Notes under the pieces: model-generated
Told to the model about the DNA's origin: nothing
The model's database searches: none
What the model saw: only the letters and a program-made list of their open reading frames with translations
NCBI GenBank assembly: GCA_910890315.1
Contig: CAJVGD010000020.1
Span: 124,001-188,000, forward strand
Direction of reading: 5' to 3'
Length of the DNA: 64,000 nt
DNA from: Serendipita indica DSM 11827
Taxonomy: Eukaryota; Basidiomycota; Agaricomycetes; Sebacinales; Serendipitaceae
In this document: piece by piece, positions 25,055-36,876 of the stretch
Numbering within the stretch: the stretch's first letter is position 1
Layout: each line of letters starts with the position of its first letter
Program-made: the position numbers and the translations under genes

Positions 25055-26496
25055 ATGGCTCTCGCAATTGCCGTTTACTCCCTATCCGCCCGCGCCGCAT
25101 CTAATACGACAGAACATCTTCCATCGTGCGCGAATCAGTACAGAAGTCTGCCTGGAATAGCACTGAGCTGTCTCACGACCATCTTCCTGTGCATTTGGGT
25201 TGCCCTCCATCTCAACGTCCCCGAGCCTGTGGACACCAGAGGCTTGGGTCACCTGCAACGGCTCAGAGTCTGGATAATTTCATTCACCAGGTGCACAGTG
25301 GTTCCTATTTTTGTGACACTGGTGTTCCCTGAATGGGTTCTGGGGATGGCCATTCTTCAGTTCCGCAAGGCTACTGAACTGGCAAAGAAATTGAGGAAGC
25401 TACAGAGTGGCAAGGCTGGTACGCTATTGCTACCTAGATTTGCTTGCGTTTGATGCTGAACTTATCTAGACATCACCCGTCAGCACGGATTCTTCATCCT
25501 AATGGGTGGCTTCCACCTCTTTGAACGAGGTCAGAACTTGCCATCAGATAAGACTGGAGATAATGACAGAGAGGATGCTCGGCTACTGGTCAAGGAACCG
25601 GCGGTAGAAACGGGAAACCGTCAACATGACCAGGCATCAAAGAACCAGAGTATTGATATCGTTGAAGAAATGGGAAGACCTGCCCATCCTCTCGACGAAT
25701 TCGACGTGCTTCGGCTTATTGAAGCTGGAAAGCTTCGCCTTCCTCCTTCTGCCGAGCTGCAGGATAGGTGCAAGAGCGATGCACTTGCAAAGTTTCTTGT
25801 CATAGTCCAAACTCTCTGGTTCACTGCTCATGTGTTGCACGAGAGGCTAGCAAACTGCCACTCACAGAGCTCGAGGTCATTACCCTTGGGTATACTCTAC
25901 TCACCATCGCAATGTATCTAGCATGGTGGGATAAGCCATATCGGGTAACATTCCCTATCCGTGTCTATGAAACACTCCCAGAACGTACAAAAGAGCAAAA
26001 TTGGCTGATGATCAAAGTGGGCCGTTGGGACATGGCTTTGAACTATGCCGCTGGGGTTCAGGGAGCATACATCGAGTTACGAAGTGTGAAACGAGTTCCA
26101 ATGTTTCACTCTGGATACATGAAGAATGATGGTCTTAACGATCTTGTCGGCCTGATTACCACAATCAGTGTTGGGACATTGTTTGGTGCTGTGCATTTTC
26201 TTGCGTGGTCGTCGCCCTTTCCATCCAACCGTATGCAACTTCTCTGGCGATTTGCAACGATTGTCATGACTGCAGTGCCACCTGCATTAGGCATGGTTGC
26301 TGTCTTTGCTGCACTGGCCGAAGCGCTGGTTTCTGAGAGTCTGGGTGACTTGATTGGGTATACCTTGTTCCTACTACCGCCCTTATACTTCATTGGAAGA
26401 GGAATAACGATCGTACTTGCATTGATGACGCTTGCAACGCTCCCGCTCGACGCTTATCGAGACGTGGCGTGGTCAGACTTCTTCCCTCATATCTAG
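25055..26496 (+). pseudogene. Multi-pass membrane protein family, copy C (one frameshift)
   Basis: Family member starting MALAIAVYSLSARAA at 25055; an in-frame ATG also lies at 25013. Exon 1 ends at 25418, intron 25419-25469, and exon 2 opens with DITRQHGFFILMGGFHLF. Near 25830 the sequence CTCATGTGTTGCACG lacks one base relative to the CAGTGCATTGCACG of copies D and E. The frame changes there and the next 200 codons (KLPLTELEVITLGYTLLTIA to WSDFFPHI) are fully open. Otherwise complete and closest to copy D in layout. As with copy B, one base separates it from an intact gene. Confidence 0.75.
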
Positions 26497-29236
26497 TCCC
26501 TTGCCCTTTCCTTCTTCTGTAGCACTAGTAGTCTCTTTCACCTGCTTATGGATGTCTTCAATACATAAACGAGATGCGCGGTATGCGCTCAAGGTTCCAA
26601 CCACTGTTAAAAAAAGTGCAGACATGCCTTCACCATACCCGGAAACATCCCCGCAGCATGACTAGACAGTCACGGAGCTTGGCGACGGACCAAGTCCAAA
26701 GATTAGGCTGCAGGCGACGTTCTCCTCTCTTGCATCATATAACGTTGGATCCTGGGCCTTCTCTCAAATGTGACCCCAATCCCTTCTAAAAGAGTCGCTT
26801 TGGGAAATCACCACCAGAATCCGACTCGTCGAAGTCGAATGTCTGATGACGACCGGCTTCCTCTTCAAACTGTCGCCATGAGTTGTCGCAGTTGCGTCAA
26901 TTAGTAGAACCTTCATACCTGACGGTGACAGTATCGTGATATTAACGTTGTATTTGAAGCTGAGTGCGATAGTAGCCACCTTGCTTGACTGGGTGCAACG
27001 GCATAGGAGACTCAAGACCCGGACCTAGACCTCGCATCCACTTGATCTCATGCAAAGACGTTAAGGAACACAATTTTCGCAATTCTGTTGGTGGCCTGTC
27101 GCCTGCTCGTTCATTAGGTTGTAACTCCTGAACTATAAGCAAGTTGGATATGACTGTTCTTGGAGAGATTGAGTAACCTGAGTGGAGCCAACGAGTCTGG
27201 TCTCGATGCGGGGGTGCATTCATCGTACTCGTCTCAGCGAGTGTCCGTTCGAGGTCGCGTTGAGACCTTTGATTTACTTGCTGGACCACGTGAACTGTTC
27301 ATATAAGAAAAGTTACACTAAGTCTTCCAAACAGTGTTCATCAGTGGATGGATGGTGCTTACATGAGATGCAGCAGTAGAGTTGGAAGACAACGACATGC
27401 CTTTGTTCTGCTTTTTGGCCTTTGCAACGTTCGCTACCTACCCTTGTCGCTATCTAGGATCTCAAAGGCAAGTCTAAATGAACAAGAGGTATCTCAAGTC
27501 GCTCGGAATCGAAGAATTTTGATGCCCTGCCACCGAGGGTCACATTGATTTGACATACTCGCTTGGTCGCGGATCCGTCATGCTGACTAGCTACCGTGGC
27601 ACTCCAAAGATACTCGGAGGATTGACCATCTACTCGTGTCGGACATGGCTCTTCACTCAGTCGGTCGAGGACGTCCTGATGCGTAGGCGACCGTTTCTTC
27701 TACCAGAGGCGGCTGGATGTGCTCAATGCGTTTGATTCTATCTCGTCAAACTTCTTTAGTCTTGCTGTCTTGTCCTCGATCGGCAATGGGCTCGGCTTAC
27801 CTCAATTGTGCTCGCTGCACCGTGGAACAAAATGGGTACCTCTACATCCTTGGTTTCTGGAAATTGACTCAGATAGAGTTCTATAGAAGGATTCTCGACG
27901 TACCGTGGCATTGTGGATTGAAAGGGTTTCCTACTCGCCGGCATCCAAGCGCTCCCCCATCGACAGGCGACCTGAAAGCAATAGTTTCGGGGTTATCACT
28001 TACTAAATCTCCGTGTATGTGGCATCTGTGGCCATGGCTTATATCTCCGAGGGGCGGTGCCGACCTGCGCGACCCGGACGGTCGGTGGTCTCATTCAAGG
28101 GCATGGTACAGGATCAAGTCAGATATTCAAGTTGCGGGATCCTCACTCTGATGAGTCGAAGACGTTGGCTGTCCTACGAAACGGTCCAAGAAGTGACAGG
28201 CGTAAAAATGGTCAGCCACCAAGTCTCGCAGGGTTCATAATATCGTCAAAGTATAGAAAACCGACGCTTCTATTGCATCCTGTGTACAAATGGCTCTTTT
28301 GATGACCTCAATCGATATCCTGCAAGACTCGCATTGCAAGCGATCTGATGTGGCAGCCAGTTTGGGTCTCTTGATCTTGATTGACTGATAGGAGTTGGTT
28401 TCAATCATTCTGTGGAGTGCAGACACGGCGCCATAGTATACGGCGGGTTGAGGTCAGCTGCAAGCCTGTAGCGAACACCAACGACGACAAAGGAGGAATG
28501 AACTAGTCTGTTCGTAGCTCCGGTTTTGGTTGAAGACAGTGTAAATGTTTCCAGTTCAAGCGACGCGGCACAGGTTGTTCGTCAATGTGCTACAGCGGCG
28601 TCCAATGCGTCTGGTATGCTGGGAGACATGGATACGTGCTCAAACCAGTCGGAGATAAACTTATCATTGTAATAAGTTGCGCCACAGACTTGTAGCGGTA
28701 TCTAGGGTCTGCAATCAAGAGACGGGCGTATGTCACGGAGCAGTTATCGTGGTTATTGGGTAGCACAAAGAACTGGATAACCATACTCTCTGACACATGC
28801 GGTAGCTCTTGACCCATTCGCGGGTGCGGCGTCCAGCCTTTCCATGCTCTGGTCGCTAGCAGGCTCGGGAGCGGTGCAAGTCCCAGCTATCCCAGCATTC
28901 GACATCCTTTGTGCTCGCCTCGGTCAATGTCAATCATGAACTTCCGACGCCCATCTTCCTGTGCATGTCTAGCTCGTTCGGCGACCCTTGGCAGCTACGA
29001 GCTCGACAGGGTACAAGGTTCCCATTGAGGCGTACACCGACCAGATTCCGATAATCTCGATCTTGATTTGATAATCATCGCCTGTGCAATTCGTGACATA
29101 GACAAAACAAATAGTGTCCCGAGTACGCGACGTAAGTAGATTCGCTACCAGAATCCAAATCTATCCGTCAAGTGGTGTCAAGGAAATTTTGGGGGCAGGA
29201 GTCCAGGTGGCAGCTTGGCTTTTGGACCGTTTGAGG
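26497..29236. other. Gene-poor interval with degraded coding remnants
   Basis: About 2.7 kb without a supported gene. On the minus strand at 27756-27944 a coding-like piece (VENPSIELYLSQFPETKDV, then PILFHGAASTIE) ends at a good donor, and upstream bases look like the same gene with a stop and shifts. Other minus pieces lie at 26764-27289 and 28590-28817. These look like remnants of one or more host genes. The start of the first dynamin-like gene may extend into 29114-29236, where its frame is open. Confidence 0.45.
27756..27990 (-). pseudogene. Remnant of an unrecognised host gene
   Basis: Minus-strand fragment with regular protein-like composition, reading IELYLSQFPETKDVEVPILF and then HGAASTIE before a GTAAGC donor. 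The preceding bases in another frame give LDAGE, a stop, then ETLSI, which suggests the coding continues upstream through a lost frame. No intact start, acceptor or downstream exon could be assembled. The family is not recognised. Confidence 0.35.
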
Positions 29237-32200
29237 ATGGACACAACTCCAGACACGCCTCTCCAGGCCTTGTTTGTGAAAGTACTGGAGGATGTCCAAA
29301 ATGCACTTCTATGCGTTCAGATGGCGCCTATCAGTCAATTTGCTCTGCTGAGCGGGCTCAAATTCCAATTATTGTCGCTTCAACAAGACCTCGAGTTTGG
29401 GAGATTTCTAGCCCGTAAAATGAAGGAAATTGCCGCGGATACACATTTTCGACAGGAAATATCGTCTGATTTTAACCTTCTGGAACAATATCTGCCACGG
29501 ATACACGCACGGTTGAATCCCTTTCAAAAAGATTCAACATTAGGATCTGAAATCGCACAAGTCTCGTCGGCTCCATCTCCTCTACCTGAGGTAGTGGATG
29601 CAATTGCGATGAAGATATCCGAGCTGCGCATCCCACTCGATCAGACCAACAAGCGGTTCTTCTCGTCCTATCGCCCTATCAACCCCACGGTCGATCTTCA
29701 GTCAAAGGTCCCAGTCTCTGCTGAGAACTACGACGAAGAGTGGCGTATGCTACGAGAGTTCTCTGCTCACCCCTTCGCCATCGCACCTACGGACGATGGG
29801 CCTCTCGAAGCCCTCTCCGACGTGGACCCGCTCCCCCGATTGCGACGATCAGCCATCAAGCTTGGTCGCAGTTGGGTTGAATTGTCGATGGGATCTTCAA
29901 CGGATCTAACGACAGTCCTACGAAAGCAATCCACCCTGCTTCAGCAGTTATGGACGGAGTGTATGGAGAAACTACCAATAGACGTATTCAGATACCTGGA
30001 TACTCAGGTCGAGGACAGATCTTCGCATTTATTGCAGGATCAGCTTAATCAAGGCCTTCGCGATGCATTATTCAGGGAAGAAGCTCAGACGCACACAGCA
30101 GTTTTTGTTAGCATCCAGAATGCGGGTAAATCTACTCTGATCAACGCTCTGATTGAATGTGACATCCTTCCCGTCGGCGGTACGTGAAACTCTAAGGTCA
30201 ATGCTCGAGCTCACCTACTTTAGCTGGCCCCGTCACCGCACTTCCTTGCAGGATATGTCATGTTCCGGGACAAATAGAGCCAGAGCTTCGGCTTGATGTC
30301 TCTTCACTGGATCAATGCGTGAGGGAACTTCGCCAGGCGACGCAGGGCCACAAAAGGTATTTTCATCCGAGTTTTCTGGCTCTCAAGAAGAAAACCTTGC
30401 AAAACTTCGACCGGTTATCTCAGGAAGACTTTTTTTTCGACCCTGTCACGAGGGGTGTGGACCTTATTCGGGATACAGTGAGCCAGAGTCCGTATACTGG
30501 TACCTCGACTGATCTTTCGAAGTTAGAATTGGTTAATGACCTCATTCGTCTATCCCAGATGTACCGAGTGCCGTTCAACAGCTTATACAGTGGTGCCTGG
30601 GCAGTAATTCGGATGGAGATAAAACCGTTTACGACGGCGGTGGGAATAGGACATTTCGAAGTGAGTTTCGATATCCCGATACGTCAAATCTGATGATGAA
30701 CAGATGATTGATATCCCGGTATGTATGCTGCTTTTGCGAAAGGTCATTATTCATAATTTATTTAGGGCGTCCTCTCCGGTCCCTCAAAAGTACGGTTCTC
30801 ATCCTTGTGAAGGCCAAATCTGATTACATCTAGTTTCACTGGGAGGCTTTGGCCCAGGAGGCTCTCCGAAAAGCAAACGTCATCATCGCCTTGGTCTCTG
30901 GCGCTGATTTGAACGAGCCTGATTGGCACAAGCTGCCAACATTGGTGTCAGCAGGGAGCAATATTCGTCCGACTGCCGTCGTTTTGACCAAGACCGACCA
31001 ACTTCCCTTCTCCACACAGGACGAACGGAAGAGGATGATTGTGGAAGAATTCTTTCCAGAGAGTACGATGGATGGAGTGATGCCTAAAGGTACATTCTAC
31101 ATCGAAGGCTCGGCATATCTAGGACCGTTGCTTGCACCTCTCGCCGCTGAGCTGGAGACATGTACTGAGCTACCCCCCTTCGAACTGCTCCTCGAACGAC
31201 ATGGCATGGTAAGCAATTGGCTTGCACGGTATCATGTTACTGACTAAGCGCAAGGCGATGGGCGTTCTGTTCAATGGTCGTAAAGAGCAGTACCTTCGGT
31301 TCACTATCAGCCTACTGAGGGAGTATGTTGACGAGTCCATCTCCAATGCAAATTTCGGAGGGATGCGGACGTCAATTCTCAGGCACATTACGCGGAGCTC
31401 TCGATCGTTTCACCACATCGAAGAGGCACGCGGCCTTCGCGAGCGCACCACGCATGTCATTAGGACTCTCGAGTGGGTTCTACTCACAATCATGTCAACC
31501 TTTCTGACTTGACCCTTTAGACAGAGGATTTTGAGATTGGGACTTTCGAGTGCCAGCAGACCGGATGACGAGAGGCAAAACCAGGAGCTGCAAAAAAGAG
31601 CAATCGAGTTGCGCGCTCAGTGGAGAGCAGCCGCGCTGAAGGCCAATGACGATTTGTTGGAAGTTACATCGTCAAGATTACGTCCCTTATTCGTAGCCCA
31701 TATGGAGAAAGCACTGAAAGCTCCATCACACTTCTCAGTACCCAGACACGATGTGCGTGGTCACCTCTTCACTTGCTTAATTGACATCTCGCTAGACTCA
31801 AAGTTCCCTTACGTTTCCGAATATGCATGATATCCGAAGCTTCCTCGAAGCCTTCAGCACATCTTTGTTCGACGATCTCCCAAGAATCAAGGACGAGTTT
31901 GTGAACTCTATAGGCCAATCTCCTGGCGACCTTTTCAGGTCGTACTATACTATCCCTATCAACAACGTCGTCGAATTCGACCCAAAGGCTGAACTCGAAT
32001 TGAACCATCTCTTCTCGGTCTTGACACTCCCGGAATTTTCGACACCTCGCCGTCAGCCCTTGGAGTTAAAAGATCTCGTAGAAAGGAGAGAAGCCGCCGT
32101 GACGTTCGAATCCGTGAGGAAAGGGATTCTGGCGAGGCTTGCACGGGGCTCCACCTCCAGAACATCGACGATGGATACCGCAGAAAGCCTACCGACTCTT

Positions 32201-32602
32201 GGGCGAGCCTTACTGAATGCGGTCGCCTTCATTTCCTACCTCGTTCTACGCTGTCTACCGCGGTACATATCTTCGGAGACGTACTTTCAGCTCGACGTGG
32301 ATGGACTGCGAGGTATGCTTATGAAGACCGTATTCGCACCATGGGTAGATGATTTGTCTGCCACACTTCGGAGGAGTGTCGAGACGACGAATGGCCTGGG
32401 GCAAGGCATTGTAGAGTCCGCGATTCAGGAGGGCCTCAAAGCAAACACCGATTCGCTGAACAGGCAGCACCAAACTTTGTCGGTTCTCCTGGATGAAAAT
32501 GCTACGCAGCGCATCTTATGTGGATATTGTAACTTGGTTGCATCGCGGGAAGCGTTGGACGCCCTTGTAGAATATTTTGAACGGCTACCAGACGTGGACT
32601 GA
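29237..32602 (+). CDS. Dynamin-like large GTPase DLP1
   Basis: Dynamin-superfamily-like GTPase of about 1016 residues. Exons read 29237-30179, 30224-30660, 30704-30718, 30766-30789, 30834-31208, 31255-31472, 31521-31752 and 31796-32602, all in phase. An N-terminal helical region of about 290 residues precedes the G domain. G1 is VSIQNAGKSTLIN, where the first Gly of GxxxxGKS is Ser. G2 threonine is in AGPVTALP, G3 is DIPG split between the 15-nt exon (MIDIP) and the next, and G4 is LTKTDQ. A long helical stalk follows, ending near YFERLPDVD. The start is uncertain: the frame is open back to 29114 but ATG 29237 is the first in-frame start. The partner gene DLP2 begins 201 bases downstream in the same direction with matching intron positions. 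Likely membrane-remodelling or immunity-related; inference. Confidence 0.82.
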
Positions 32603-32803
32603 GCCCAATAGACGATATGTTTCATATTATTTGAATAAATGGATTTAATTGTTTGTGATACGGGGCCAGATGAATTTGCTCCAAAATAAAATAAATAAAG
32701 TAAATATTTTGGCCCCCACAGCAACCTTCATTTCGATAAAAGACCATGCATTTCGTGTCTGCAACTTCCTCCAACAACCCCCCTTCTCGCCGCGCGAACT
32801 TTC

Positions 32804-35800
32804 ATGAATCACGATTTACTTCCATGCCACGACGACGACCTCACTGCGTCCGTCGTGGAGCTTTACCGACGTCTCACTAACGATATTCGGTTTCACCAAC
32901 GTGATCGGTTTAGCTCAATCCCGGTTGACTACGCCGTAGTACTAATGGAATCACTGCAAACTCTTGTCACAGCAATCCTTCGGGACGAAAATTATCTCAC
33001 GTTTGCCACTGCGACCAATCTTGACGCCTTCTGGGGGCTCCCTGGTGTTGCCGAAGCCGTGGCGGCACTTAGACAAGACCTTAATGATGCTATTAGGCTC
33101 ATTTCAAACGAGGATAGGATTCCTACTCTCGTACTCAGTCTCAAAGGGATGGCACCAGTGCGCGATAACCCAGTAGTGGAGAAAACGATTCAACGCTCTC
33201 TCGACGAACTCACGGACGAGATTAAGGTGCGCCGCGATGCGATAATCCAGAGCTCATCGCACCTGCGGAAGATGTATGAATCTTTCGCTCTTACCAAGGA
33301 GACCATCGGAGAGAAGTCTTTGGCTGACTACAAGATCCTGCGCAGTCTGGTTACCCATCTCTTTGGTATTGATCCACTGTCGGTCACGAAGGCATCCTTC
33401 AACTTTCCCTCAAAAATCCGGACACTCAATTCACCTACTCTGGGTTCAGCATTTAATATTCCATTCACCGAGTATAATCCATGTTTTAACGACATTGAGG
33501 AGTCCAGCAAGGTTTGGACTCGCCGTCAATTGGCCATTGGCAACCAAACCAGCGAGCGGCCGCTCGATAGGCTGGTCGAACAGTTCCTTTCATCTCTCGA
33601 TATAACCATAAAGAGTATAGCAAACCTCGAGGGAGGACTCGCGCCATGGGACGATGGTGATATTATCGGTATGCTGTCAAGAAGTTGCAAGAACCTGGAC
33701 AAGAAGGTTAAGGAAATAGAGTCAGCTTCATCAGTTTCCACTACGATTGCCATTTGTGGCCAAATGAAGGCGGGAAAATCCACCTTCTTGAACGCATTGA
33801 TAGGGCGGAATCTTTTAACATCCCGGAGTGAGTATTCCTTGTGTCTCTCAGTGTGACACTGAACAACTCTAGAAATGGGATGTACAACGTGGCCAGTCAT
33901 AGTTCGAAACAATCCGAAGGCCCTCGAACCAACTCTGACTGTTGAAACGCCCGCTTTTGATCCGTTTCTTCAATACCTTCGGGGCTCCCTGGACGACAAC
34001 GGCGCTCCCACTACAACGGATGTTGTGGCGAACAAAGTCAATCGCAGCCGAGTTTTCTGGAACAAAATGGGGAGCCATCTGAAGACTCAATACGCAGTCT
34101 TTAGAAGCAAAAATTTTGCCTTGAAGAGGATCAGTAGCACACTTGATGACATTGTCGGAACAGTTGAGTACTTTTATGTCAGGCTACTCCCCAAAGTTTG
34201 AAGATTGACCATGGAATAGATATCTGATATCAATGACCTCTTGAGACTCTACTGGAACTTGGAAGTTGGACGCGAACGCCTTGTCACTATTGGTCGCGCT
34301 TTTCCGGTCCTCGAAGTCAGATTTGATGTGGCAGACACTTTTCTTCACGATGTTGAGGTATGCTCATGTATATTATCGAAGGAAACTGCTGAGTATGCTA
34401 CAAGTTTGTAGATATGCCGGTAAGATCGTCTCTTAAGCCCCCAGATGACAGGCTTATCTTTATCTAAGGGACTTGCAGATGCTGGGATCGACGAGGTATT
34501 GTCGAAATTACTTTTGTGGCAGTTCTGATTTCCCGAAGTCGGATCGCATGGATATTTACCAGGAAGTCTTCAAAATATCTCAGGGAGTCATCTACGTCGT
34601 TGAAGCAAACTACAAGGCAATTGGACTCGAAACAAAAGAAGCCGAGGCAAGGGGACTCATCCGTCTAGCCAACAAGAGGCCTCTCTTCGTTGTCGCAACC
34701 CACTCAGAAACTGTGCCACAAGACTTTCCGAATAGTGAGGAAGGTCTGCAATTCGCACATACCATGATGCCCAACGTGCGCATATCACGGGTAATGTCAC
34801 GGTGTCATTTCTGCACCCCTGTTTACAAGCTTGCATCGCTTGCCTTGTCTCGTATAATCGAGCAATGCAAAAGAAACGCAACCTCGATCCCTGACTGGGA
34901 TCAGATCCAGAAGAATCCGACAATTGAGGCGGTCAGTTGTCTTTTGCGACTAAAAATTAAGCTCACTTCACGCAGGGACTCAATGCCTACTTCCTGAATA
35001 GGGGATCAAAGATGTGGACCGGCAATCTTTCGGAGATTGCCCGGAACACCGAGGAGAGTATGCGTCAAGAATCAAAGATGCCTGAAGTCAGTGGCTATAT
35101 CAAAAAGTGCATTCTCGATGAAATTGTGGATGGAAAGCGTATGGATTCTCTGGGATCTATGTTCTCTGCTCTTCGAGAATCAGTTGTCGGCCAGCAGTAG
35201 GTGGCCCACCCTCTTGTCCGAGTGACGCTAACGTGCACCAGAATACTACTTGACCAGGCGAGACTCTCTGAAATTCAACTACAAGATGCCAAGGCTGAGA
35301 GAGACGACTACCTTGCAAAAAGTCACAAAATCTTTGCTTCATGGGATCATAATAGGCTATCATTCTCGGCAAAGAGTTACTCCGCGTTGAAGAGAAACTT
35401 GGATTTCGCCTTCGAGAAGGCTGAAAAAGCTGTTGAGAAAGCTGTTAAAGATGTTTCGGCGAAGTATCCTGTCGTGGGCAATATAGTGCGCCATTCCTTC
35501 CCATTATTTGATGTGAACCACTCACTGTTTGGTCAGATACTATTCATGGATCGAACTCAGGCACTCTCCTTTCTGGTTGACGTTGCAAATAACCTTCGGG
35601 CCAGGCTGAGCGTTATTCTGTCCGAAGCTGTCCTCGATGTGCGCGAGGTAGCTCACAAAGCCTGGGAAGAGCGCATCAGTGGTCTTGCTTCCCAGTTTCA
35701 AACCATGCTTCCGGATGGTCACGGCGCTCTCCAAGCCGCTCTCAAGGCAGACCTCATATTCACGCTGGACGACCTTTCCTCAAGCAGGATCGATGAGGCA

Positions 35801-36709
35801 CTTGGGCGTATGGTGGCGGACCGCGCGAGTGCGGACCAACCGTGGTCCTGGGTCCGCGATCTCATCGCAAGCTTCTCACCATGGATCGCGCGCGCTTTTA
35901 CAACACGTGAAGCCGATATCAAGCTTCAGGCCGAGCTTCTGCGACGAAGCAGATCCCCGGCCGGAGATGGCGATACCAAGGCAGAGGAGGAGCGGAAAAA
36001 GGATCAAACGGTACTCGAGGCCATAAGTTCTCATACGGTCCAGGAGATCATTGATATGGAGAAAATTCGAGAGAAAGAAGAGCAGGATCGGGGTCAGCTT
36101 GTTGTCCAACAAATCAGCGGCTTAACCATCAGCGACCCGTCTTTTGCTCAGAAACATGCGCGTGGAGAAGCCAACTTCGGTGACATTCTTGAAACCAACG
36201 GAACCCAGAATCCCCCGAAGGAGTTGGCCGAGATTTCCCTTCAAGATCTTTTCACGGAGAGCGAGAAGTGGCTTGGGTGGCTGGTTGTAGCGCCAAATGC
36301 AACAGGTTACGCAGAGACTCCAGCGACTGCTACCATCTGGCCGTGCCTTGCTGCCGATGTGGACCCACAACTCGATATTGCGACGACCATCGCAACCTAT
36401 AAACAGTATACGCTTCGTACGTGGCAAATACTCGTAACTCAGCAAGCCAAGGATGGCCTCGATCGAGCTATCACTCTCAGCTCTGCTATGGGACTCGCGA
36501 AGGTTCAAAAGGCATTCTCGAAGCAGCAGCAACTCCTTGATTCCCTCGTACAGCAACTCGCCGCACCGGTGAACCCTGATATGGAGGTGGAGCTTCTCGT
36601 AACACAAATGAGGTCTATTAGCACTCTAGCAGTCTTAGAAGAACTGCACGCGAAGTTCAAGGAGCTCTGGGAGTACAGGTATGATCTTCCGCAGCAGGAT
36701 TCTAGGTAG
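32804..36709 (+). CDS. Dynamin-like large GTPase DLP2
   Basis: Second dynamin-like GTPase, about 1196 residues. Exons read 32804-33827, 33873-34177, 34220-34357, 34405-34419, 34469-34495, 34539-34931, 34976-35196 and 35242-36709, all in phase. A helical N-terminal domain of about 310 residues leads to G1 CGQMKAGKSTFLN. G2 threonines are in MGCTTWPV. G3 is DMPG, again split between a 15-nt exon (FVDMP) and the next (GLADAGIDE). At the G4 position, FVVATHSET replaces the usual TKxD, so guanine specificity is doubtful. The C-terminal half is a long helical stalk with a charged coiled-coil stretch (EKAEKAVEKAVKDV) and an acidic/basic linker near residue 880. The ATG at 32804 opens a clean exon. 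Exon sizes around G3 match DLP1, so the two are ancient tandem paralogues rather than a recent copy. Confidence 0.83.
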
Positions 36710-36876
36710 AAGGTTCGTGGCACGAGTTTGTATGTTCAGCCGTGTTAACAGAGCGTTTATGGTATTATGCTTACTTATCATTCATCTGAGGGGAAGGCTC
36801 GATTAGGCCTGTCACTGGACCTGCTGTTCAATGCCTTAATCGATCCGTGCTATCGATATATGAAGCCGGTTCTCTT

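Noticed and set aside
29114-29236. Extension of DLP1 to a start at 29114
   Set aside because: The first codon there is GTG, not ATG; a nuclear gene needs an ATG or an upstream exon, neither of which could be shown.
34440-34540. Frameshift in DLP2 after the G3 motif
   Set aside because: An exon 34469-34495 plus a 43-base intron restores the frame and matches the exon sizes of DLP1, so no lesion is needed.
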